Of a DNA stretch of 64,000 bases, positions 20,584 through 30,200 are shown piece by piece. The stretch is from positions 1-64,000 of the forward strand of contig NZ_QSIL01000004.1 of assembly GCF_003469185.1 (NCBI RefSeq). Reading direction: 5' to 3'. The notes beneath the pieces are model-generated. The model searched no databases, was not told where the DNA came from, and worked only from the letters and a program-made list of their open reading frames with translations. How positions within the stretch are numbered: position 1 is the stretch's first letter; every line of letters starts with the position of its first letter. The position numbers and the translations under genes are program-made. Source of the DNA: Collinsella sp. AM34-10. Its GTDB lineage: Bacteria; Actinomycetota; Coriobacteriia; Coriobacteriales; Coriobacteriaceae.

Positions 20584-21489
20584 ATGATTCAGGACCCTTT
20601 TCGTTCGATGATTCGTTCGGAAGGGGTCCTGCGTTATCGCGACCTTCCGTGGCGCCGCACGCGCGACCCGTATATCATCTGGCTTTCCGAGGTCATGCTG
20701 CAGCAGACGCAGGTGCCGCGCGTGGAGACGCGCATGCCGGCGTGGCTCGATCGCTTTCCGACTGTCCGGGCGCTTGCTCAGGCCGCCCCTTCCGATGTCT
20801 TGGATGCGTGGCAGGGGATGGGCTACAATCGCCGCGCCCTGGCGCTTCACAGGGCTGCACAGTGCGTTGTGGAGGACTGGGATGGGGAGTTTCCGCGTGA
20901 GATGCACGATCTGGTCGCGTTGCCCGGCATTGGCCCGGCAACGGCGCAGGGCATCCGTTCGTTTGCATTCGATCTTCCGGGCGTGTATCTGGAGACCAAC
21001 GTGCGCACGGTCTTTTTGCATCATTTCTTTCCCGATGTGCCGGCCGTTCCCGATCGCGAGCTGGTGTCGCTGATTCAAGCTGCCTGTCCGGCGGCCCCCG
21101 GTGCGGCGGCGGATGAGATTGCGCCCTTTGCCGCGCCTCAAGACGATGCCGACACGCCGCGCGCGTGGTATTACGCGTTGCTGGATTACGGCGCGTATCT
21201 TAAAAAGACGCTGCCCAATCCGTCCAGGCGGTCGGCGAGCTATAGTCGTCAGTCCAAGTTTGAAGGCTCGCGTCGCCAAAAGCGCGCCCACATTGTGCGC
21301 ATGCTGCTGGCGGCGCGCGATGGGCAGCCGGCAGGTATTACGCTCGATGAAGCTGTTGCAGGCGTTAACGAGATGGAGACGGCAGCCGGCCGAGAGCCGG
21401 TCGAGCGCGAGCTGGTCGCAAGCATCCTTGCCGATCTGGAGCGCGAGGGCTTTTGCCGCTCCGAGGGCGATCGTTGGTTGAGCGTGTAG
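20584..21489 (+). CDS. MutY-like HhH-GPD DNA glycosylase, atypical
   Basis: A 301-residue protein with the MutY N-terminal block LPWRRTRDPYIIWLSEVMLQQTQV (Glu36 is the MutY base-protonating position) and helix-hairpin-helix LPGIGPATAQGIRSFAF. Three things are unusual. The catalytic Asp expected in LDGNV is Glu137 in LETNV. The four cysteines of the iron-sulfur cluster are absent from the region after about residue 195. The C-terminal NUDIX-like domain is missing, since family members are about 350 residues. It could be a divergent A/G glycosylase or have a different base preference. It is not broken by frameshift or stop. Confidence 0.8.
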   Translation: MIQDPFRSMIRSEGVLRYRDLPWRRTRDPYIIWLSEVMLQQTQVPRVETRMPAWLDRFPTVRALAQAAPSDVLDAWQGMGYNRRALALHRAAQCVVEDWDGEFPREMHDLVALPGIGPATAQGIRSFAFDLPGVYLETNVRTVFLHHFFPDVPAVPDRELVSLIQAACPAAPGAAADEIAPFAAPQDDADTPRAWYYALLDYGAYLKKTLPNPSRRSASYSRQSKFEGSRRQKRAHIVRMLLAARDGQPAGITLDEAVAGVNEMETAAGREPVERELVASILADLEREGFCRSEGDRWLSV

Positions 21490-21603
21490 CCCGCTCAAAT
21501 CTGAAGAACGGGATTGTAAGGTTTAAATTCTCGGCTTGAGGGCATCCTAAAGACAGGGCCGCTCAAAGCCTATGGGCGGCACGTGTTGAAGGGAAGTACA
21601 CCT

Positions 21604-22143
21604 ATGGATTTTGAGAACTCTCAGACCAAGAAGAACCTCGAGACTGCTTTTGCCGGTGAGTCCCAGGCACACACCAAGTATCGCTACTATGCATCCAAGG
21701 CCAAAAAGGACGGCTACGTTCAGATCTCGAATATCTTTGCCGAGACGGCGGGCAACGAGTCCGAGCATGCCAAGCTGTGGTTTAAGTATCTGCACGATGG
21801 CGCCGTTCCGGGCACTCTGGACAACCTGCGCGACGCCGCCGCGGGCGAGAACTACGAGTGGACCACGATGTATGACGAGTTTGCCAAGACCGCCGAGGAG
21901 GAGGGCTTTGCCGAGATCGCCGAGAAGTTCCGCGGCGTCGCCGCTGTCGAGAAGGCCCACGAAGAGCGCTATAACAAGCTCGTCGAGCGCATTGAATCGG
22001 GCGAGGTGTTTGAGCGCGAGGGCGTAAAGGTGTGGAAGTGCCTGAACTGCGGACACCTGCATGTTGGTGCCGAGGCGCCCGAGGTGTGCCCGGTGTGCAA
22101 CCACCCGAAGGCGTACTTTGAGGAGCAGGTGGTGAACTACTAG
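21604..22143 (+). CDS. rbr: Rubrerythrin
   Basis: A 179-residue peroxide-scavenging protein of anaerobes. The N-terminal four-helix ferritin-like domain supplies a di-iron site (GES near 19, ETAGNESEH near 47-55). The C-terminal rubredoxin domain has two CxxC knuckles in CLNCGH and CPVCNHPK. The ATG at 21604 follows GAAGGGAAG. It stands alone with its own terminator and fits an oxygen-sensitive lifestyle. Confidence 0.95.
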   Translation: MDFENSQTKKNLETAFAGESQAHTKYRYYASKAKKDGYVQISNIFAETAGNESEHAKLWFKYLHDGAVPGTLDNLRDAAAGENYEWTTMYDEFAKTAEEEGFAEIAEKFRGVAAVEKAHEERYNKLVERIESGEVFEREGVKVWKCLNCGHLHVGAEAPEVCPVCNHPKAYFEEQVVNY

Positions 22144-22164
22144 CGCGTGGTGCTAGCGTGAGCT

Positions 22165-22250
22165 GGGCCGGGAGGGCCGGACTACCTTCCCTCCTCGCTC
22201 ACGGCTTCGCAGGGTCGCGTTGAGGGAAGGTAGTCCGGCCCTCCCGGCCC
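22165..22250. repeat. 29-bp perfect inverted repeat after rubrerythrin
   Basis: Bases 22165-22193 are the exact reverse complement of 22222-22250, with a 28-base spacer. There is no T-run, and a normal terminator follows 50 bases later, so termination is not its evident job. Confidence 0.8.
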
Positions 22251-22299
22251 GCTTCGGGTCGTCGCGTGCTCGTTACTGAAAAGCTGATTAGAAGTTTGT

Positions 22300-22328
22300 G
22301 TGCCGCCCCTTTTGGGGCGGCACTTTTT
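22300..22328 (+). terminator. Terminator downstream of rubrerythrin
   Basis: GTGCCGCCCC pairs with GGGGCGGCAC and is followed by TTTTT. Confidence 0.85.
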
Positions 22329-22581
22329 GTGTGGGGTCCCGGTCTTCACAATTTCCGTCAAGCTTTTGGTTAGGTTTTGGTCGGTTGGCGTAAGGGCGGA
22401 AGGGCAAAAGATCATTCGATAAAAAAGCTCAGAGAAAGTGCTGGTAGGGGAGTTGTTGAGCTTTTCGACAGTTTTCTGACTATAGAATCTTTGCGGCTAT
22501 TGCCGCGGATTTCGTTGCCGCGGTCGCGATGGTGCGGGATGCTGGGCGCAAGCGTCGAATGCTCCGATTGAGGAGGCCAAC
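22329..22581 (+). other. Leader of the small membrane protein gene
   Basis: No gene is visible. A TATAGAAT-like -10 lies near 22489 with a poor -35 region, and GAGGAGG near 22569 is the ribosome site of the next gene. Confidence 0.35.
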
Positions 22582-23004
22582 ATGGATCTGTTTCTTGAGA
22601 CCCCGCGGCAACAAGCCGAGCGCATGTTGCGCCAGCAGCAACGGCTTATGGAGATGCAAATGCAAGGGGCGGCCGTCCAGCCTCCTGCGCAAAACGCCGC
22701 GTCCGCGGTATCGTCTGCGGGTGAGGTGGACCCAGGAGCCTATTCCGTACAGCAAGATTCATATGCGCAGGAGCTTGCGTTCGACAAGCGTCGTGCGCGT
22801 CGCCGTCGTTGGACCCAGCGCCTGCGTACGCTGGCGATGATCGTGCTGATCCCGTTAGGGCTCGCGGCAATCTTCTTGGCCTCATATGCCCTCACGTGCA
22901 TTCTCAACGGCGCCTCGCCCAGCGAGGTGCTTGAGCACTTAGCAGCTCTCGGCCAGCGCCTAAGCGATGTCGTAGCAACCATCCGCGCCGGCTGGGAGAG
23001 TTAG
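22582..23004 (+). CDS. Small single-pass membrane protein of unknown function
   Basis: A 140-residue protein I do not recognise. Residues 1-40 are Gln/Met-rich and amphipathic. A strongly basic stretch (DKRRARRRRWTQR, about 68-80) is followed by one membrane helix (about 84-108) and a short external tail. The basic residues predict a cytoplasmic N terminus. A strong GAGGAGG ribosome site supports it as a real gene. The gene downstream is rmuC; no functional link is evident. Confidence 0.7.
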   Translation: MDLFLETPRQQAERMLRQQQRLMEMQMQGAAVQPPAQNAASAVSSAGEVDPGAYSVQQDSYAQELAFDKRRARRRRWTQRLRTLAMIVLIPLGLAAIFLASYALTCILNGASPSEVLEHLAALGQRLSDVVATIRAGWES

Positions 23005-23127
23005 CGTTTTAGTACCTGTGGCCCAAAATCCATTTGTCCGATTGCCGCGTGACGCCCGGTGCGTGTGGCGGGGTAAGATTGATCGCGGTTTTGATTGATG
23101 ATCGATTGAGTTTGTTGGGCGGAGTCT

Positions 23128-24483
23128 ATGTCTGCTATTGATATCGTGCTTGTTGTGATTGCTTTGGTGGCGGTGGGGGTTGCTGTGGCTTGTGCCCTGC
23201 AGCTTAAGGGCCTTCGTGCCGAGCTGCAGGAGCGTGGCGATGACGGGGCAGAGATGCTGGCTGCGCTCGAGCAGGCCAACAACGCGCTCGACACCCTCAA
23301 CGTCGCGTTGGCAGAAACCCGCCGCACGGCAAATGCCATCGCGCAACAGCAGACGACCGATGCGGCCGTAGAGCAGCAGCGTTACCTGACCATCGCGCGT
23401 GAGCTCTCGCAGGCTGGCGACCGTATGGATGACCTGCGCCGCGAGACGGCCCAACAGCTCGGTGCCAACCGCGAGGGCATCGAGCACCGCCTGGACAAGG
23501 TGCGCGAGACGGTCGATGCCCAGCTGGGCGCCATCCGCAAGGACAACAACGTGCAGCTCGATCAGATGCGCGCGACGGTGGACGAGAAACTCTCCCGTAC
23601 GCTCAACGATCGCCTGTCTGCATCGTTTAAGCAGGTGAGCGACCAGCTCGAGGCTGTGTACAAGGGTTTGGGCGATATGCAGTCTATCGCCACCGGCGTG
23701 GGCGACCTCAAGCGCGTGCTGGGCAATGTAAAAGCGCGCGGCATTTTGGGCGAGGTACAGCTGGGTGCAATCCTGGCGGACATCCTTACGCCCGACCAGT
23801 ATCTGGAAAACGTCGCCACCAAGCCCGGCGCCTCGGAGCGCGTTGAGTTTGCCGTCAAGCTGCCGGTGGACGAGGGCGATCCCGTGCTGCTGCCGATCGA
23901 CTCCAAATTCCCGGGCGACGCGTACGAGCATCTGCTCGACGCGCAAGAGTCGGGTGATGCCGAAGCTGTGGCCACCGCGCGCAAGACACTCGACGCTATG
24001 GTGAAACGCGAGGCAAAGGACATCTGCGAAAAGTACCTGAGCGTGCCCGCGACCACCAATTTTGGCATTATGTTCGTGCCGTTTGAGGGCCTGTACGCCG
24101 AGGTCGTCAGCCGCCCCGGGCTTATCGAGACCCTGGGCCGCGACTATTACGTTAACGTTGCCGGCCCCAGCACCATGGCGGCCATCCTCAACAGCCTGCA
24201 GATGAGCTACCAGACGTTTAAGTTGCAAAAACGCACCGATGACGTGCTGCGCGTGCTCTCTGCCGTCAAGGCCGAGCTGCCGCGCTATCAGGCGGCGCTG
24301 CGCCGCGCCCAGCAGCAGATCGAGACCGCAGGAAAGACGGTCGAGGGCATCATCACCACGCGTACCAACGTTATGGAGCGCAAGCTCAAGGATATCGACG
24401 CGCTGGAAGACGCGCGGGAGGCCGACGAGATCTTGGGACTCACGTCTGCGGAGCTGCTCGCAGACCAAAAAGACGAGGACTAG
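23128..24483 (+). CDS. rmuC: DNA recombination protein RmuC
   Basis: A 451-residue protein. It has an N-terminal membrane helix (2-23), a long coiled-coil (about 25-190) rich in Gln/Arg/Glu, and the conserved RmuC nuclease-like domain with LPIDSKFPGDAYEHLLDA, FVPFEGLYAEV and GPSTMAAILNSLQMSYQTF. RmuC limits inversions and rearrangements at repeats. This is of note in a region with so many inverted repeats, although the gene is widely conserved. Confidence 0.93.
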   Translation: MSAIDIVLVVIALVAVGVAVACALQLKGLRAELQERGDDGAEMLAALEQANNALDTLNVALAETRRTANAIAQQQTTDAAVEQQRYLTIARELSQAGDRMDDLRRETAQQLGANREGIEHRLDKVRETVDAQLGAIRKDNNVQLDQMRATVDEKLSRTLNDRLSASFKQVSDQLEAVYKGLGDMQSIATGVGDLKRVLGNVKARGILGEVQLGAILADILTPDQYLENVATKPGASERVEFAVKLPVDEGDPVLLPIDSKFPGDAYEHLLDAQESGDAEAVATARKTLDAMVKREAKDICEKYLSVPATTNFGIMFVPFEGLYAEVVSRPGLIETLGRDYYVNVAGPSTMAAILNSLQMSYQTFKLQKRTDDVLRVLSAVKAELPRYQAALRRAQQQIETAGKTVEGIITTRTNVMERKLKDIDALEDAREADEILGLTSAELLADQKDED

Positions 24484-24496
24484 CTGCATCTGACGG

Positions 24497-24532
24497 CGGG
24501 GCGCCTGCGCAAGCGCGGGACGCGGGCGCTTT
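24497..24532 (+). terminator. Possible terminator after rmuC
   Basis: A GC-rich imperfect hairpin (GCGCCTGCGC against GCGCGGGACGCGGGCGC) followed by TTTT. Confidence 0.4.
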
Positions 24533-24608
24533 TCGCGTCGCACTTGCCTGAAGTGCGCTTTAGTGTGCAACAATGGCGTTTCGCCCTATCAGACGCGAAA
24601 GGAAGCCC

Positions 24609-26411
24609 ATGTCTCAGAGAAACACCAGTCCGCTCAAACGCTCCACCGTGCGCCGCACGCTGCAGCGTTTTTGGGACGTCACGCGCACGCAGCCGCTGAT
24701 CGTCTTTCTCTCGGTGTTCTCGTCGGCGGGCTACATCTTTTTGCTCACGTTTGCCAACACCTACGTGATGGCCCTCATCGTCGACCGCGTCCAAGCGGGT
24801 TCCGTGGCGGGCGATCAAGTATTCGAGGTCTTTGGTCCCTACATTCTGGCGCTCGTGCTCGTTAACCTAGTGGGCCAGATCCTCTCCAAGCTGCAGGACT
24901 ACACCGTCTACAAGCTCGAGATTGCGGGTAACTATCACTTGGCGCGCCTGTGCTTCGACACGCTCTCCAATCAATCCATGACATTTCACACCAGCCGCTT
25001 TGGCGGATCGCTCGTGAGCCAGACGAGTCGTTTTATGAGCGGCTATACGGGGCTGGTAGACGTGACGGTGTATTCGCTCATTCCCACTATCACCTCGGTT
25101 GTCTGCACGGTGGCGGCGCTCGCTCCGGTGGTGCCGACGTTTACCGTGATCTTGGTGGGCATCATGGTCGTCTACATCGCGTTTGTCTGGCTTATGTATA
25201 AGCGCATCATGCCGCTTTCGGCCGCGACGTCCGCCGCGCAGAACAAGCTGTCGGGTGTGCTGTCCGACGCGGTCACGAACATCCTGGCCGTCAAGACCTG
25301 TGGGCGCGAGGACTTTGAGCGCGACCTGTTCGATGCCGCCGACCGCGCCGCGCGCGACGCCGAGACGGTTTCGATGCACGCCATGATGCAGCGCAACTTT
25401 ACGACCTCGGGCCTTATCGTCATCACCATGGCCGTGGTGAGCGTGTTCGTCGCGGGAGGCAACGCGTGGTTTGACATCTCTGCCGGCGCGCTCGTCATGA
25501 TTTTTACCTATACGTACAACCTCACCATGCGTCTGAACTACGTAAGCTCCATGATGCAGCGCATCAACCGCGCGCTCGGTGATGCGGCCGAGATGACGCG
25601 CGTGCTGGACGAGCCGCGTCTGGTGGCAGACGACGAGAACGCTCCCGAGCTTAAAGTGACCGAAGGTGCGATTGATTTTGAGCACCTGAGCTTTGCATAC
25701 CGTGACGCCGCGGCGGGCGAGAACGTGTTCGACGACCTGACGCTTCACGTGGCGGCGGGCCAGCGCGTGGGCCTGGTGGGCAAATCGGGCTCGGGCAAGA
25801 CGACGCTCACCAAGCTGTTGCTGCGCCTGGACGACGTACAGGGCGGCCGCGTGCTCGTGGACGGTCAGGACGTCTCGCGCTGTACGCAGCAGAGCCTGCG
25901 CCGCCAGGTTGCCTACGTGCCGCAGGAGGCGCTGCTGTTCCATCGCACCATTCGCGAGAATATCGCCTACGGACGCCCCGACGCCACCGACGAGCAGATC
26001 CGCGAGGCCGCGCGCCTGGCAAATGCCCTGGAGTTTATCGACCGTCTGCCCAACGGCTTTGACACCATGGTGGGCGAACGCGGCGTTAAGCTTTCGGGCG
26101 GTCAGCGCCAGCGCGTGGCCATTGCCCGCGCTATCCTGACCGACGCGCCGATCCTGGTGCTCGACGAGGCGACGTCTGCCTTGGACAGCGAGTCCGAGGC
26201 GCTGGTGCAGGAGGCGCTCGAGAACCTGATGCGCGGTCGCACCTCCATTGTGGTGGCACATCGCCTGTCTACCGTGGCGGCGCTCGATCGCATCGTGGTG
26301 CTGGCGGACGGCGAGATTGTCGAGGACGGTACGCATGCGCAGCTTGTCGAGGCGGGCGGCGAGTACGCAAGCCTGTGGGGCCGCCAGACCGGCGCATTTT
26401 TGGAGGCGTAA
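24609..26411 (+). CDS. ABC exporter half-transporter (fused membrane and ATPase domains)
   Basis: A 600-residue type I exporter. Six membrane helices occupy about residues 30-320, and the nucleotide-binding domain starts at about 355. Walker A is GKSGSGKTT (about 390), the signature is LSGGQRQRVAIARA, Walker B is ILVLDEATSALD, and the switch His is in VVAHRLST. It would act as a homodimer, since no second half-transporter is adjacent. The start at 24609 follows AAAGGAAG; the frame extends 12 residues upstream without a ribosome site. Substrate is unknown: lipids, drugs or peptides are possible. Confidence 0.92.
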   Translation: MSQRNTSPLKRSTVRRTLQRFWDVTRTQPLIVFLSVFSSAGYIFLLTFANTYVMALIVDRVQAGSVAGDQVFEVFGPYILALVLVNLVGQILSKLQDYTVYKLEIAGNYHLARLCFDTLSNQSMTFHTSRFGGSLVSQTSRFMSGYTGLVDVTVYSLIPTITSVVCTVAALAPVVPTFTVILVGIMVVYIAFVWLMYKRIMPLSAATSAAQNKLSGVLSDAVTNILAVKTCGREDFERDLFDAADRAARDAETVSMHAMMQRNFTTSGLIVITMAVVSVFVAGGNAWFDISAGALVMIFTYTYNLTMRLNYVSSMMQRINRALGDAAEMTRVLDEPRLVADDENAPELKVTEGAIDFEHLSFAYRDAAAGENVFDDLTLHVAAGQRVGLVGKSGSGKTTLTKLLLRLDDVQGGRVLVDGQDVSRCTQQSLRRQVAYVPQEALLFHRTIRENIAYGRPDATDEQIREAARLANALEFIDRLPNGFDTMVGERGVKLSGGQRQRVAIARAILTDAPILVLDEATSALDSESEALVQEALENLMRGRTSIVVAHRLSTVAALDRIVVLADGEIVEDGTHAQLVEAGGEYASLWGRQTGAFLEA

Positions 26412-26474
26412 AGACCCCATACGTGGGACAATCGTGCCCATAGGTTTGTTATGCCGCTGAAGCGAGGAGTCATT

Positions 26475-27140
26475 ATGCCACGCGAGACCAATGCCGCCAA
26501 ACGCGAGCGCGCCGTTGAGGTGTGCGAGCGCCTCAACCGTCGCTATGGCCCGGTCGAGTGTTTTTTGGATCACGAGAATCCCTTTAGGCTGCTCATTGCC
26601 GTACTGCTCTCGGCGCAGACGACCGACGCGCAGGTCAACAAGGTGACGCCGCGGCTGTTTGCCCAGTGGCCCACGCCCGAGGCCATGGCGGGGGCGAGCG
26701 TGGCCGATGTGGCCGGTACCATTAAGTCACTCGGCTTTTATAAGAGCAAGGCCAAGCACGCCGTGGAAGCCGCGCAGATGATCGTCACCGATTACGGCGG
26801 CGAGGTACCGGCCGACATGAAGGAGCTCGTCAAACTGCCGGGTGTGGGGCGCAAAACGGCGAACATCGTGCTCAACGTGGGGTTTGGCATTGTCGAGGGC
26901 ATCGCGGTCGATACGCACGTCAACCGCATTGCACACCGCCTGATGCTGAGCCCCAAGACGCATGCCAAGGAGCCGCTCAAGACCGAGCAAGATCTGCTCA
27001 AGATTTTGCCGCACGAGTATTGGGAGTCGGTCAACCACCAGTGGATTACCTTTGGCCGCGAGATCTGCGATGCCCGCAAGCCTAAGTGCGACGAGTGCCC
27101 GCTGGCAGACCTTTGCCCCAGCGTGCGCGTTTTGGGGTAG
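26475..27140 (+). CDS. nth: Endonuclease III
   Basis: A 221-residue bifunctional DNA glycosylase/AP lyase for oxidised pyrimidines. The helix-hairpin-helix LPGVGRKTANIVL contains the catalytic Lys, AVDTHVNRI holds the catalytic Asp, and the four cluster cysteines are in CDARKPKCDECPLADLC. All key residues are present, in contrast to the MutY-like protein at 20584. GAGGAG sets the start. It precedes mfd, a second repair gene. Confidence 0.96.
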   Translation: MPRETNAAKRERAVEVCERLNRRYGPVECFLDHENPFRLLIAVLLSAQTTDAQVNKVTPRLFAQWPTPEAMAGASVADVAGTIKSLGFYKSKAKHAVEAAQMIVTDYGGEVPADMKELVKLPGVGRKTANIVLNVGFGIVEGIAVDTHVNRIAHRLMLSPKTHAKEPLKTEQDLLKILPHEYWESVNHQWITFGREICDARKPKCDECPLADLCPSVRVLG

Positions 27141-27260
27141 CTGTTTGGCGTGCGCTGGCGTGTCCATCTCATGCGCTACCATGACAGGCAATGAAATCCG
27201 CCGCATACCCGCCGAGCTTGCCCCGGCGGGCTTTTGGCGTTGCAATGCCGGAGGAACAGC

Positions 27261-30200
27261 ATGCTCATTCACCGTATAGCCGCGCAGCTCTACACTGCCG
27301 AGGCCTTGCAGACTGTCGAGGCCGGACTCGATGCCGGCGAGGACGTGACGCTGGCCGTGTCTCAGTCGGGTCGCACGCTTATGGCCGCCGCCCAGTTTGC
27401 GCGCCGTCCGCGCCCCACGGCCTACATTGTGAGCGGCGAGGACGCGGCCGATCGCGCCGCGCGCAGCCTTGCCGCTTACGTGGGCCTGGCACACGTGTGC
27501 CGTTTTCCCGAGCGCAAGGACTATCCGTGGCGCGAGCAGGCGCCCGACGACGCTGTGGTTGCCCAGCGCTGCGAGGCCCTGGGACGCATCGTGCGCGGTG
27601 ACAACTGCATCATGGTCGCCTCGGCCCGCGCGCTGCTGCGCTGTGTGCCACCAGTCGAGAGCCGCTACTGGGAGTCCACGACCTTTGCGGTGGGCGAGGA
27701 GATCCCTTTTGACGAGGTGCCGCAGCGCCTGGTGGGCATGGGCTACACCAATGCCGGCGCCGCCGACGCGCCCGGCATGTTCCGCGTACACGGCGACACC
27801 GTCGAGGTGTTTCCCGCGCAGGAAAAGGCGCCCGTGCGCATTGAATTTTTCGGCGACGAGATCGATCGCATCCGCCGCATGGTGAGCTCCACGGGCCAAA
27901 CCATCGGCAACGAGGACAGTATCGAGATCTTCCCGTGCCGCGAGCTGGCGCTCACCGACGAGGCGGTCCACAACATGCACGTGGCGCTCTACCGCGCAAG
28001 CCAGGACGACAGCAAGCTGGCGGCGCTGCTCGAGATGGTGGATGCACGCATCGTCACGCCCGAGCTCGACCGCTTTTTGCCGGTGATGTACGGCCAGACC
28101 GTGAGCCCGTTGGCACACGTGAGCGGCAAGGCACTCGTGGTCCTGTCCGAGCCGCGCTCGCTGTTCGACGACTGCCTGCGTGCCTACGAGGATATCGAGG
28201 CTCGTGCCGGCGAGGCAGGGATTGACCGCCTGGACGGTCTGTACGTGCGCGCCCAACAGCTCGATTTTGGTGCCCAGCAGCGCTTGAACTACGTAAGCCT
28301 CATCCGTGCCGGCGGCGCGGTGACGGCCGAGCTCAAGATTGAGCAGCCTGCTATCGCAGGCTCGGACAACCGTTTTATGACGCGCATCCAGGAGGTCGTG
28401 GGCAAGCGCTACGCCTGCGTGTTTGCCATTCCCGATCGCGGTGCGCGCGAGTCGATGGAGCTCACTTTTGGTGACGAGGGCATTACCTTTGAGGAGTCGC
28501 TGACGGCCGCTCCCGAAAACGCCGGCGCTATCGGCGACCGCGTGCGCGTGGCAGCGGCGGATTCCGCCGACCGTGCTGCCCGCCAGGATGCTCATGCTGT
28601 AATTCGCGAGCGCCGCGCCGACGCGCTCAACGCCCGCTCGCTCGAGGCGGGCGCCGCCCAAGCTGCCGCCGGTGCCGCCGTGCCCACCATCTCGCGCGGA
28701 CGCGTGACCTTTGTCGATGCCGCCCTGCCGCAGGGCGTGGTGGTGCCCGATGCCAACCTGGCCGTGTTCTCGATTGCCGACCTCAACGCCCGCATGGACG
28801 CCAACCGCGCGCGCAGCCGCCGCAAGGTGGACATTACGCAGATCACGTTCCCGTTTAAGCCGGGCGACTACGTGGTGCACGCAACGCATGGCATCGCGCT
28901 CTTTAGCGAGATCGCGCGCCAGGAAGTGGGCGGCAAGGAGCGCGACTACTTTTTGCTGGAATATGCCGACGGCGACAAGCTCTACGTGCCGCTGGAGCAG
29001 GTTGACCGCATTACGCGCTACGTTGGTCCCGACGGCGACAAGCCGCGCCTGACCAGGCTCAACACCGCCGACTGGACGCGTGCCACCAACAAGGCGCGCA
29101 AGAACGCCAAAAAGCTGGCGTTTGACCTGGTCGATCTGTATACGCGCCGCTCTTCGATTACCGGTATCGCTTGTCCGCCCGACACGCCCGAGCAGATCGA
29201 GATGGAGCAGAGCTTCCCCTACGACGAGACGCGCGATCAGCTGGAGGCCATCGCTGACATTAAGGCCGATATGGAGGCGCCCAAGCCCATGGACCGCCTG
29301 CTGTGCGGAGACGTGGGCTTTGGCAAGACCGAGGTCGCCCTGCGCGCGGCGTTTAAGTGCGTGGACTCCGGTCGCCAGGTCATGGTGCTCTGCCCCACGA
29401 CCATTCTGGCCCAGCAGCACTACGAGACGTTCTTTGAACGCTTTGCCCCGTTTGGCCTTGAGGTCGAGGTGCTCAGCCGTTTCCGTACGCCGGCGCAGCA
29501 AAAGCGCGCGCTCAAGGCGTTTGCCGAGGGCACGATTGACGTGCTGATCGGCACGCACCGCCTGCTTTCGGCCGATGTGAACCCCAAGAACCTGGGCCTG
29601 GTGATCATCGACGAGGAACAGCGCTTTGGCGTGCAGCACAAGGAACAGCTCAAGAACCTGCGCGAGCAGATTGACGTGCTCACGCTCTCGGCAACGCCTA
29701 TTCCGCGAACCATGCAGATGGCCACGAGCGGCGTGCGCGACATGAGCCTGATCACCACACCGCCGACCGGGCGTCGTCCCGTGATCGTGCACGTGGGGGA
29801 GTACGACCCCGACATGGTGAGCGCGGCGATTCGCCTGGAGGTGGGCCGCGGTGGCCAGGTGTACTACGTGTCCAACCGCGTCAAGACCATCGACGACGCC
29901 GTGGCGCGCGTGCACGAGGCCGCGCCCGAGGCGCGCGTGGGCGTGGCGCACGGCAAGATGAGCCCGCGCGAGGTCGAGGACGTGATGATTGAGTTCGCGA
30001 CCAAAAAGATCGACGTGCTCATCGCCACGACCATCGTGGAGAGCGGCATCGACAACGCGACCGCCAACACGCTGATCATCGAGGACTCGCAGCGCTTGGG
30101 TCTGGCACAGCTCTACCAGCTCAAGGGCCGCGTGGGTCGCTCTGCCACGCAGGCCTACGCGTACTTTATGTTCCCGGGCGAGCTGCCGCTCACCGAGGAG

